A DNA stretch of 64,000 nt, taken from NCBI GenBank assembly GCA_013339895.1, contig JABACO010000008.1, forward strand, positions 4,290,244-4,354,243. Reading direction: 5' to 3'. This DNA comes from Ephydatia muelleri. Taxonomy: Eukaryota; Porifera; Demospongiae; Spongillida; Spongillidae. The position numbers were made by a program, and so were the translations under genes. This document shows, piece after piece, positions 32,407-43,367 of this stretch (positions are counted from its first letter, which is position 1; each line of letters opens with the position of its first letter). The notes beneath the pieces are model-generated. The model worked only from the letters and a program-made list of their open reading frames with translations, was not told where the DNA came from and ran no database searches.

Positions 32407-35159
32407 ATGTACAACGTTTTGCCCAAATGAGCACAATGCTTGTTTACTACAATTATTGACATATTATATGATTTATGATTTTAAATGATTCCTACCTATG
32501 GTTTAGTACAGAGTTTGATTAATTAGGTTAGGTGCTTTAAGATTAGTGAATTGAATCAATAATCAGATTTTACTTAACTTTACGTATTGGGGGGAAATGG
32601 TAAAGCAAGACTGTTGACGAGTTTTTATTGTTTAGTATTGTGTTTTGAACTTTTATGTTGTCTACAATTGCATACATCGGTTCATTCAAACTCATACTGC
32701 AGTATTTCACTTATTTTGTGCTGTATTGATTGCACTGTAGCTTGCTCAGTCAGGTCTGTCCCTGCCAACTTCCAGTAGCTATAAAGATAGCACCAGGGTA
32801 AGTTCACTCATCACATACATCTATACTGTACATACTACATGTGCACATGCACGTATTGTGCATGTATTTATGGTTACAGTACATGAATGTACATTGTACA
32901 CATGCAGATTGCATGCATTACACAAGCAGTATTCTCGAATGTACACTAGTGTGCTGTAGATGGGAATAGTACGTGTACATACCATACATATACATGTATG
33001 TCACTGCACATGTGCATGTGCAGTGTAGGTCATTTGTACGTTCATAACAGGTGCACATCTCTTTTCAAAGGTGGCAGCTTTGCAAGTGTTGATGAGTCAG
33101 GTTTTAACGCTCATTAATTCTACTCTTAATGCTGGCCAGGCCATTAATGACATGGTTAGCTTTGAAGCAAGCCTCTCTTCGGTATGTGGCCTTGTGTATT
33201 TTGTTCAGCCGCATCATATTAGAGTTTGCATTGCTTTCCTGTTGACCAGATCTTTGTCCCTGATGACAGCCAGACTCCAAACTTAACATACAATGTTATG
33301 ACTGTTGAACAGCTGCAAGTGATGTGGCCTTATGTGAGTGCATGCATTCTTCTCTGGTAGCAAATGGAGGTGTGCAGTACTGGCACATGTTGTGTATTGT
33401 AGTACTGGATGTTTATGTGGTATTTTGTACATGTACGTGTCACTAACAGGACTAACCAGCTTGTGGTGAAAATTCATGTAGAATGTACTAGTATTAAAAT
33501 GCATGTAACATGTGGAATTGTGTTGCTGCAAAATCAGGTCTGTGTCTGTTACGTTTATGGGTTCATTCAGGAAGTAATAAGTGCACATATTTTATGATAC
33601 ACTGTACAATATTTTGTGGAAGGGGATGGAGGAATGCTTGAAGTGCGGTAACTTCCCAAACAGCACAGAGAGGGCCCAACTTCATATATGTAGTGGAGTT
33701 CATCCATGCATGTACAGCTCTATGTCTCTGTAAATCTCTGTAATACATTGTACACTTCTTTGTAGCTACATGTACCAGTGCATGTACAGTACATGTTGCT
33801 ATAGTACTGTATATACTGTATGCACATGGTAGCTACTGGTTTGAGGTCTGCATGACTGTGGACACATTGTGTATGTATTTTAACCTTACTGTGTACCTCT
33901 ACATGTATTTTAGTTTGACTGGTTGACTAGTTTGAACTGGACATTCAACTCAATAAACAGCTCCATTTCTCCTAACCAAACTGTGATTGTCAGGCAACCT
34001 AGCTATTTCACCAATTTGACCAACCTGCTCAATGAAACCAGCAATGCGTAAGTTTGCTACATGCAGTAATGTTGGACTAGTGTCTGTGTGATTACACTCC
34101 ATATATTAAGCCACTGCATGGGGAGAGTGAAAATATTTCAGACCATATACAGCTGAACCCTGTACAATTTTATGTTACCATGTACCTGTACCACAAATCC
34201 AATTACATGTAGTTCTCACTCAACATTCTACTGAACATGGATTGCTGTTGCTACTGCACATGTTCATGCAATGTACACAATATGGTCCACATTCTGGCCA
34301 CAGCAGTGTATCTATGTACATGTCCTTGTGCCGCACAGATCATTACAAACATGCATGTATGTCTCTGCCTTCTGCTCCTCCAGCACCCTTGAGAACTATG
34401 CCATGTGGCAGTTCATCTTCCAGTACTTCCCCTACCTTGGCCAGGACTATCTCAATGCATATGGCGTCTATCGTGGTAAGGTTGGGCTGTAAGTCCAGCC
34501 CCAGCGCTATGCAACGTGTGTTCAAGTGGCCCAGAGCATAATGCCAATGGCTCTTGCCAGACCTTATACTGACTCTGTGCTTCCCGCTGGCTCTAAGGTT
34601 AGTCACGTACAGCATGCGCTACGTGTGCACTTGTGCAGTAAAAGTAATGTGTGCTGGTGTAGTGTGCAGTGTACGTGTAGAGTACATGACATGACTGTAG
34701 GAATGGAAGGACACCTCTCAGTACTATAGGTGCTCTCTAAATAGCAATAGAGATCATGAACTTGTGTGTGGCATTAGTTTAGTGTTGTCTTTGGGCAGTG
34801 CACATACATGTACATGTACAGTATTGTGTCAATGTAGCTATAGACATACATGTACATGATACATGTACATGTACAATCGTCCTCCACTATACAGTTATGT
34901 GTTATACACTGTAATGCATGTGCATGTCATCAAGTGGTAATCCTGTATCATGTGTGTACTGTACATTTGTGCATAACATGCTTGCATGTGCTTGTGTATG
35001 TGTACTGCTGTACATGTGTGGTGATGGATGTGTTCCACTCTCTTGTTCTATCAGGAAGTTGTGTCTGAAATGGCAAGCAGCATTGTAGCAGCATTCAAGT
35101 CGCAAGTCGGCAGCCTTGATTAACTTGATGCTCAGACAAAGGCAGCATGTATGGCTAAG

Positions 35160-36385
35160 GTGTGGTCCTGATGTTGTTTCTGCCTTCATTCGTCTGTCAG
35201 TGTTTGTAATGCTGAGTGTTTGCAAATAAAGGCAACAGTTGTAATTGTATTAATAGGATTATTAATATAAATGAATTAATATATATACACCTGTACGGCA
35301 AATGCGAAATGCGTTATTATAATAAGATTACCTTTAATAGATAATATAGTTAATTAATGTGATATACATGTACATGCAATAACAGGGATTTACCGCCAAG
35401 TTTGCAACAGGGGGTGGGTTTCGGAATATAGGGAGTGTGCAAAAATAAAAGTCTTCCCTCTGCACTGTTAAATGGCATGCCATGCAGTTTTATTTGACAT
35501 GGCATGTGTAAACCAGGGGGTGGGCTAGTCAAATTAGAGGCAAACCAGGGGGTGGGTAGGGGGTGGATAGGGGGTGGGAGCGGTAAATCCCTGAATAATG
35601 CAGACAAATTGTCATTAATTGGAGGATTCATAAACTACACATAAACTGAATTAACTTTTCAAAAATTATTTCATTTCATTTGCATTTAATTAGTCAAACG
35701 TAAAACCACAAAGTTTTTAATGGCTTTGACTTTACAACTCACTGTCACATAATTTAAATACCGAATAAAATGGTGGTATTTCGTAGTGTAAACGTTATTA
35801 AAATTAGTCATCCAATAGATATTCAAACTGGATAAATTTTACATGAGTTAAAATTTAATAACTTAATATTGAACCTGAAATTAATCCTGTTTCCTGCATA
35901 TTCATATATTGCACTACTTATGCATAATTTAATTAGCTAACCTTCATCATGAATAACTTACACTAGAGGGCTTTAAATATATGTACATATATGATTGTTA
36001 CATGTATGACTTCACCTGTTACAACAATCTAAATCTAATTCAATTAATAGTATTTGTCTAACTACATGTACTTAATGCATATAAAATAAATCAAGTGATT
36101 AATAAATTTCAAACCTGAGTTATATAATTTTAAAACCATTGCCTTGATTTGGGAACACCAGGTACATGTATAATGTATCTGGATCATTGTCAGACGGGAA
36201 TAATATGTACAGTACATGATACAGTACATACTGTACATGTATGCACACAGCTGTAACTACAGTGTACCTGTACTGTGTTTCTGTACAGTTGCAGTATGTG
36301 TATTGTACACTGTTTGCTTGATACTGGGCCTATGGTAGTCATTGCTTTATCACATTGCATGACTCCACCTGGTCTTTCTCATCAG
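35160..36385. other. M13 intron 10, AT-rich
   Basis: 1.2 kb between exons, strongly AT-rich, with an isolated G-rich patch at 35400-35590 (GGGGGTGGG repeats). The family would have coding sequence only on either side. Nothing else is supported. Confidence 0.5.
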
Positions 36386-36509
36386 GCTGATGCCATCAGT
36401 CGAATGGTGGCTTATCCAGACTACATCCACAATAACACCTATCTGTCTATTCTGTATAGCTGGGTAAGATGAGCTGCATGTGCTAGCAGGCAGTGTGCAC
36501 ACTGTTATC

Positions 36510-36511
<2 letters not shown>

Positions 36512-36550
<39 letters not shown>

Positions 36551-36753
36551 CTTTGTTGTGTGTGTGTGTGTGTGCTTGCCAATTACAAAGCAGGTTTGCA
36601 ACATTCTCTAGATCAGTCATACAGCAGATAATGTTGTGTTTGTTGAGGCTCTGAATGAAATGCATGTTGTGTTTGGAATGAGACTGGCAGCTGTATGTGT
36701 GTGATAGAATTGCAGGACCCAAGATCGTCACAGCAGTAGCACTGTCATATCTA

Positions 36754-36793
<40 letters not shown>
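36512..36793. repeat. Inverted pair of GT and AC microsatellites
   Basis: (GT)n at 36512-36547 and again at 36558-36574, and (AC)n at 36755-36793, about 200 bp apart. The opposite orientation allows a hairpin. Confidence 0.8.
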
Positions 36794-36795
<2 letters not shown>

Positions 36796-37080
36796 CACAC
36801 ACCACACCACCCTCCTTACACTACACTGTACATGATCCATACTCTTATCACACACTGCATGCAACAACTTCAACATGTAGGCTGTGCCTCCATATTCCAC
36901 TGGGAGCATATTTTCTGTCTACTTCGTTCCTCAAATGACAGAAAAGTGTTTTGATCAGTAGCTAATTATGTATGTCCCAGCTATGGTCCTCCTTGTGTGA
37001 TTAGTGATTGCAAATATCTCATAATCACAGAGCTGGCTATGTAATTGGTCATGTGACTGCATGATCTCATCCACACACAG

Positions 37081-37230
37081 AGACTGGTCATGACGCATGC
37101 AATGACTCGAATCGTATACTGCACTGCTGATGCCAGGAAGTGCCTTTTTGCCCTGGTAGCCAAGAACCCCTCCGGATCGGAGGGTACATGTATCTTCAAT
37201 CACATCTTCCTAATGCCTTCAAAAGAAAAG
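37081..37230 (+). CDS. PTB/PID-like exon of an adaptor-type gene
   Basis: Acceptor cacacag, 50 codons, donor gtaatc. The reading THAMTRIVYCTADARKCLFA, LVAKNPSGSEGTC and FNHIFLMPSKEK follows the central strands of phosphotyrosine-binding domains (RIxYCTAD, FAxxAKNP, C-hydrophobic-F). Only this exon of the domain is seen. The Pro/Ser-rich open stretch at 37500-37650 could be a later exon. Its relation to the M13 exons upstream is unclear. Confidence 0.5.
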
Positions 37231-37249
37231 GTAATCTCACACCTCATAT

Positions 37250-37420
37250 TGTGCATTCCAATCTCACTCCTCTCCTCTCCTCCTCCTACTCCTTTACTTC
37301 TCCTCCTCATCCTCCTCTTCCCCTCCTCTCTTCCGTCACCTCTCCAAACCATCCATTCTTCCCCTCCTTTTCCTCCTCCCCTCACCATCTCCTTCCCTCT
37401 CCCTCTAATCAACACTTTAA
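37250..37420 (+). repeat. Pyrimidine-rich (CCTCCT) tract
   Basis: Strand-asymmetric C/T run at 37262-37410 that ends in a good acceptor context (tgtgcag at about 37428). It is probably an intron polypyrimidine expansion. Confidence 0.5.
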
Positions 37421-38048
37421 TGTGCAGGAGCCCAAACCAATTGAATGAAAATGTTGGAAAAACATTGCAAGTTGCGTTTGTTACCAAGACATATTAACAC
37501 TCCAAACAGAGCACACCTGCCTCCAGCACCCCACCCATCACTGCCAACCGTTGCTCAGCAGCAAAGATCCAGAGACTCAGCCCTCTTTTCCCCCAGCCAC
37601 ACCCCTTCTCCCATTCCCTCCCCCTCCAGACCTGCATCCTCACATCAGGGTGGTACTGTATGTTGTGTATTTTTGTAACACAAGTTGCTTGAGAACATGT
37701 ACTGTACTGTGCTGTAGACATGCAGTGGATGCTGTAATCCAGAGCTGTGTGTTAGTAATCAGGTGCATATACAGAAATCCTGTGAAGGGTTGGGGGATGA
37801 AATGAATAGTTAATAAGGGGGAAGGGGTGTGGCCAGGGTAGAGCAGACAAATCTAGTGATGTTCATGATGGTACAGCTTGAAGTACTCCGTTCCTTCAAC
37901 CTCTCCCATCAGGCATAGATTAGAAGTGATGAGGAGAAAAAGCGCGTCATGGAGTCGTGTCATAATGGATTGGCGGCAGGTTTGCGAAACGAATCTATTT
38001 CGCCTGGATTGGGTATTTCATCTACTGGGGTGTCGTCATAACGGCTAT

Positions 38049-38921
38049 GGCGACGGAACCGCTACGGCCACTGCGGCCATGGCCGCACCACTTTTTACGG
38101 CTGAAATTAATAATTCATTAGTTATTAATTATAATTGTAACCTCGATCGGCGGCCGGCGTTCAATTACCACTTATTGTGTCAATTTGAGACAGCTGCTAG
38201 CTCTTCAAGCAATGCAAGATGGATGCGAGTTCTTGTCAAAGTGTCAGTGACACTGACAGTATTTTCCTAGAAATACCACACCAGCCCAGGGCCTTTCACT
38301 TTCCAAAACGAGAGTTTGGCAAGAAAAGTGCTGTGAGAAGAAGTTTTCAAACAGCCTGGTTTGACAAGTGGCCGTGGCTACATTATCGTGAGGAAAATGA
38401 CAGCGTGTCATGTTACACGTGCTTGAAGGCAAAGTTGGAGAAAAAGCTTGCCACAGTCAAGCATTGCATATGATCTGAGTTCTATAGTTGAATTTATAAA
38501 GAAGCTATCACCAATCCAAAAGGCCTTGATTACACAAGTTCATTGCCTGGTTTCGTTGATATTGGTCATGCCAGCCACAAATGCTACAAGCGAGAGATCA
38601 TTTAGTGCGTTGCGTAGAGTCAAGACCTTTCTACGAACAACGATGACACAACAACTCGATGATATTGTTCGTTCAACATGTAGCAATTTGACAGATAAAA
38701 TCAATTGAGTGGAGCTAGGTAATGAATTTATTCGCGGTTCCGAACACCGCCAGACATTGTTTGGCAAGTTTACGTTAACTGATTAAGACTTCTATACTGT
38801 ACATGTATGATTTGTAATTGTTGCTCATAACTAGATACATCTGTCATGTTTGCGCGTATAATATTCTGCATGCTCATCTATTATTCATTGGCCGCACCAC
38901 TTTATAATAGCTTCCGTCGCC
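38049..38921 (+). mobile_element. hAT DNA transposon, internally deleted
   Basis: The ends share GGCGACGGAA at 38049 and its complement at 38912-38921. A TGCGGCCA box lies about 20-25 bp inside each end. It contains the first and last parts of a ZMYM-type hAT transposase with most of the middle removed. An 8-bp target duplication could not be identified with confidence. Confidence 0.6.
38219..38708 (+). pseudogene. hAT transposase remnant: TTF-type zinc finger and C-terminal dimerisation region
   Basis: The first frame, from ATG 38219, has RSFQTAWFDKWPWLHY and CYTCLKA (TTF-type finger). The second, from about 38465, has MPATNATSERSFSALRRVK, the hAT C-terminal signature, ending at a stop at 38708. 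The RNase H-like catalytic core is missing, so it could at most act as a DNA-binding or dimerising remnant. Confidence 0.75.
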
Positions 38922-38940
38922 GCTGTAACGTCTATTTTCA

Positions 38941-39910
38941 ATAGGATGTCACCTGGGTCGCGACAAGACACTAGAAAAGATTTGTACACGCTTTTATTGG
39001 CGCAATATGTATGATGAGATCAAGGAGTTTGTGAAAGTTTATCACTTGTGTCAACGAATGAATCCCAAGTTTGCAAAGAGCAATGCCAAACTCCACCCTA
39101 TTCCTGTGCGTGCACAAGTGTGGCATAAAGTGAGATACATTGCTGTGCTTTTGTGGGTTGAACTGTAACATTTTATGTCTAATAGTTTTTATTATTAAAC
39201 TGTATTTCACAGGTAGGAATAGACTTGATTGGGCCATTGCCACTTACAAAGAAGGGTAACAAATACATTGTTTCTTTAGTAGATTACTTCAGCAAGTGAC
39301 CAGAAGCTAGTGCTCTACTTGACAAAACAGCTGTAGGGGTAGCATATTTTATTTTGAATTATTGTGCCGGTGAGTTTTTAAATGGATTGTCATTATACTG
39401 TAATTAAATATATATTTAGCTTTGTTGCATTGATTTAGTGTAATTATTTTGTTGGTTTAGCATATCAGCCATTTATTTTCATTAGTAGTTTACATTTATA
39501 CAATATACGGAGGTTTTTATTCGGTGTACTTTAACAGTTCCGATGTACATTTCATTATTATTGACAAGCCCATATGGTAGGCCTACTATAACTCGCTAAT
39601 TTTTCCAACGGTGTAATGTGCATGCTATTATTCATTTGAGCACATGTTGAATGTTGAATCATACTGGGTATTCACAATTAGATTTGGTTGCTGTGAGGTC
39701 ATTATCTCAGACCAAGGCTGTGAGTTTGTTAATGCCGTGCAAGCAGAGGTGTACTATGACAGGCACTGAACATTGTGTGTCATCAGCTTACCATCCACAA
39801 ACTGATGGGCTTACTGAGCGTTTCAATCAGACTCTACAAACAGCCCTGGTCAAACTAGTAAACAACAAGATGATGCAAAAGTTCAAAACTTTGGTAACCC
39901 ATAACTATTG
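38941..39910 (+). pseudogene. Intron-containing integrase relic (KRBA2/Ginger-like)
   Basis: Exon-like 38941-39129 has HLGRDKTLEKICTRFYWRNM and a CQR zinc-binding remnant, ending WHK at gtgaga. 39213-39369 has VGIDLIGPLPL and VSLVDYFSK (first catalytic Asp), with TGA at 39297-39299 in place of Trp. 39695-39900 has VIISDQG (second Asp) and SAYHPQTDGLTERFNQTLQ (Glu), with a frameshift. Introns inside an integrase suggest a domesticated or Ginger-type gene rather than a reverse-transcribed element. It is now broken. Confidence 0.65.
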
Positions 39911-40039
39911 AGCTGCATGATCTGATTTATAAATTTTATGGTTCTATAGCCCTTATCTGGTGAGCCCTTTCACCATCATTCCGCAAATGTGTCTAATGAG
40001 GCTAGTCTTGGCATCAAGGCATGCGGTGTTTGAAACACA

Positions 40040-40400
40040 ACTCAGGATGCCTTTTTGATGTTAAGGTTTATGACAAAAATGCTCTTAGTTATCGTTCAAA
40101 AGACCTCACCACTGTGTTCAGACAACATGCAAGAGTCAGCCAAAAATCAGGAATACAATGAACAATAACCTAGACATTGAACATGGTGGCCTTTGGTTAT
40201 CTCCACTGCTGGCAGCATGGGCAGAGAGGCTACAACATCCTCCAAGTATTTGGGAGAAATGCTAGCAGCAAAAAATATCCCGCTGTCATGCGTTGGTTTC
40301 AGTGTCGCCTTGGATTTTCCATCCTACGCTCAGCCACCACATGCTCCTCGTTTAATCAACCTGCATGTGAACACAACCTGTCGTGTTTCTCAGCACTCAG
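40040..40400 (+). pseudogene. Retroelement pol-tail fragment
   Basis: The plus strand reads CLFDVKVYDKNALSYRSK, then STAGSMGREATTSSKYLGEM and YPAVMRWFQCRLGFSILRSA in shifting frames. This matches a tail region seen after reverse transcriptases in many invertebrate elements. A second, more decayed copy lies at 46378-46520. Confidence 0.45.
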
Positions 40401-40499
40401 GATTGAAATGAATGGCAATACAGGCACAACTACACAAAAACTAACTCTAGCTAAAACAGGCAGAACAAAATGAATGACACGAACACGTGGTTTAGGGTG

Positions 40500-43050
40500 T
40501 TAAATAATAGGCAGGAATGTTCTGGAACTATCAAGAATCCTGATAAGTACCATGACCATGACACCTCCCCGCTAGCCTTGAAATCTTTCACAGATCATTG
40601 AGAGGCGAAATTGTCTCCAGTCCTGTGGATTTGTTGGTGATGTCTGGTTGATCTTCTTGGGTTGTCCTAACTGTAGTCACTTCCAGTAGGGTTGCGGTAC
40701 ACCCGCATCGGTTTAGCAGGAATCCTTGTTGGTTCTGCTGTGGGGGCAAAAGATGCCGTCACGTCTGGACAGCTCACTGGGGTTATTAACCACTTCATGC
40801 CACACTTTACAGCGGAGGAGCACAAACGGGCTTATATGCGTTGATAGTCAGGGCTCATTGTGCTGCAATTCTTCCACCATCGATCAATGGCATTCCGGTG
40901 TCACGGTCCGGGGCAAATTTTCAGTCCAGAGGACCGTAATCCCTAAGGATAACGGTCCCCCGCTGGACCCAACTCCCTAGGGAATTCGGTCCATCTAAAT
41001 TTGTGTATTTGTTAAACAAATATTGGAATTTTGATAACCACAGGTACATGTAAGATCGTAGGCATTTGTGTATTATGCGCGTACATGCAGCGTAGCTTTT
41101 GGCACGTGCGAACTAACAAAGAGTAGGGAGGGTTTGAATTTCTTTTTCTTCCGACTGCTGTGTTTTTATTTTTTAATTTAATTTTATTTTTTCTATGTAC
41201 GCAGCACAGTACTACTAGTTTAAACCGTGCATAGTGCACGCCTTGCATCTAATCCATGCCTGACTCGATTTTATAGCACATGACTTTCACCACGTGTTTG
41301 CTTGCAGCAACTTGATATATTTATGGCAAAAAAGGAAGAGAAATTACTGTCACGTGCATTCAAAGTAAAGGATGTCACTCAAAATACCATTATCTTTGTG
41401 TACTATCAGGTACAACAAGACGAGGGAATTTGCTAGCGGATCCGGATATGAAAAATCATCACCAATTGGAATCCCATACAACCAGTGGTACAAGATGCAT
41501 TATGAGTGTACAGTACATAAATGAACTTGCAACTAACACAAAGAAAGCCTATGGTATGAAGGTCTGGAAGTAGAACATGGTTTGTCCGCATCATTAGTTG
41601 TTTTGGTCCCCCTACATGTACTTCAGGAGATCTTGGTAACAGCCATGCACAGTTGTATTGAAATATATTGCTTCAATGATTTCTGATGGTCAGGATGATT
41701 CTCCTCCAGTATGGCTGTTTTGGGTTTTGGTTTTATATCGAAATGTTCTGCTATTGTGTGTATTTGTGTGTCATGATCGTTGTACCATTGCCCACTTGAT
41801 TCCCTACAAGATCACATTATAAACCAACTTTGTTAAAGTGTAATGTATACTGTACATATGTTTTAGAGTGTTAGATTTATGTACATGTATATTCAGTTTC
41901 ACTATAAGCACACTGGTACAGGCCAAAAAAAACTATTTGTATTGTAATGCACTACATAAAGAGTAGTTTTTAACCTGAATGCACAACACTAACAGAACCT
42001 TTTGACCTGAACCTGTACCTACATATTTAATGTGGTCAACAGCCTATACACATATACATGTGCATGTTCAGGTATTAAAATGAGATTTTCAGATCTGTAA
42101 TAATCTCAATGCATTAAATTGTTTTCAGGCTTTGCATGGTATGGAGAGAAGCTGAAGGATCATTAAGGATGGTTCCTATTCAACGAAATACACACTGAAA
42201 TGCTAGACCTGCACGAAAAGGGACTCAAAAAAGCCCGTGACAGAGATGAAATACAATACCGTATTGTACAGTAAACTTACTATGTGTTATTTGGCAACAC
42301 AGACATATGTGAGTAGCAACTTTACACCTTGAAATGTGTATATGTGTGTTTACATATGACTCTCCTTCAAAGATGAAATGGTAATGTTTGTACAAACTAA
42401 AATACAACAGTCATAAAAAATTAATTTCAATGCACAGAGACTCAAATTGTCAAACAAATGGTCTACATAAACAGATTATGTGATACTCTTTCAAATTATC
42501 AATACCTAACACATTACAGTGTTTCTAATTGAGTTCCATCTCTCTGGTATTGTTCGAAAACCTTTCAACAGCCGACTGTTATTGCTGATCCTGTAATTGA
42601 ACGATTATAAATAATAACGAACCCAGGACGTTGTGTCTGAAAGTCTCTTGATTCATGAAGGATAAAACAACACATCTCAAATGTGATAGTTTTGTTGTTG
42701 TGAAGCATACAGCTAAATGTATAGCACTACTACACCTTCAAATAGCGCATACATCAATGTTGTAACATGTAATAAATGCATGCTTTGCACTATGCTTTGC
42801 AGTTATTTTACCATTACATTGAATAATGGTACAGGGTGTTTATGTACCAGGTACAGGGTGTTAATGTACACAAGAATACACTTCCTTGTACTTTCAAAGC
42901 TAGAACTACAGAATTGCCTTCATAGCTTGACGTCTCACACAACATGATGTACTGTACACTAACCTAAGACAAATGATGATTGTTAGCAAGAGTTTGACAC
43001 TTAAGGGAACCTACACCTGTACAAGTGTATTGAATTCCTTCAATCCTTCA
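40500..43050. other. Non-coding spacer 3' of gene III
   Basis: Mostly unique AT-rich DNA. A short inverted motif pair GGACCGT/ACGGTCC lies at 40910-40990. No gene is supported. Confidence 0.5.
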
Positions 43051-43059
43051 CCATTTACC

Positions 43060-43367
43060 TTATGCAAAGCCTATGTAGGTTTTTACAAGTTCAGCAAGCA
43101 CATATTCCTCATTGGATTCAAGGACCACAATTAATGACTTCCAGGAAGCACCTTTAGTCTTCAGCCATTTTTTAAACATCTCTCTACAACAGTCTTCAGG
43201 TCTGTTGGGAAATTGACGCTCTATTTTCTTCAACATTCTCCCTTCGGGATCAAGGTTTAATGCCACACAAATTTGTTCCCATTTGTCGGCCACATCAACC
43301 ATGATGTGAACATATTCTCCATTAACAGAGAAAGTCTGCAGTTCAGCAAGTGTAGGGCTTTGATCAG
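43060..43367 (-). CDS. ANK gene III, terminal Death-domain exon
   Basis: Acceptor ctggcag, phase 1, 102 residues to a stop at 43060. It has the Death-fold pattern DVADKWEQICVALNLDPE, MLKKIERQFP, then MFKKWLKTKGASWKSLIVVL (W-x-x-I, I-E, W-L, W-x-x-L). This is the usual C-terminal position for a Death domain in Roco proteins. The domain would bind Death-fold adaptors. Confidence 0.75.

Larger units (their letters stand above)
30259..36463 (+). pseudogene. M13 (neprilysin/ECE-like) peptidase gene, interrupted, catalytic exons absent
   Basis: Eleven exons join in phase: 30259-30640, 30837-31031, 31328-31473, 32741-32797, 33071-33181, 33250-33333, 33914-34047, 34384-34475, 34494-34597, 35055-35159 and 36386-36463. 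The protein has a short cytoplasmic tail, one membrane segment (FVTVILVLLLVLCIAIIIAL, about residues 33-55) and then the family start CLTPSCIRLSSQIL and PCTDFYNFSCGNW. It follows the M13 N-terminal lobe through QSGLSLP, FEASL and LENYAMWQ to MVAYPDYI. M13 enzymes are type II membrane zinc peptidases that cut extracellular peptides. Two problems: exon 10 has TAA at 35121-35123 where the family has the Trp of WMD, and no HExxH or later exons follow 36463. A decayed gene or a truncated product is likely. Confidence 0.75.

Noticed and set aside
31857-32459. Frames with TWRGTHFPYM or GEVCTPPCHI repeats
   Set aside because: Translation of a 30-bp minisatellite inside an M13 intron.
32587-32778. 63-codon plus-strand frame overlapping M13 exon 4
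   Set aside because: The M13 homologous part is only 32741-32797 and uses another frame; the rest is intron.
40910-40990. GGACCGT/ACGGTCC inverted motifs
   Set aside because: Too short and imperfect to call a transposon end or a regulatory element.
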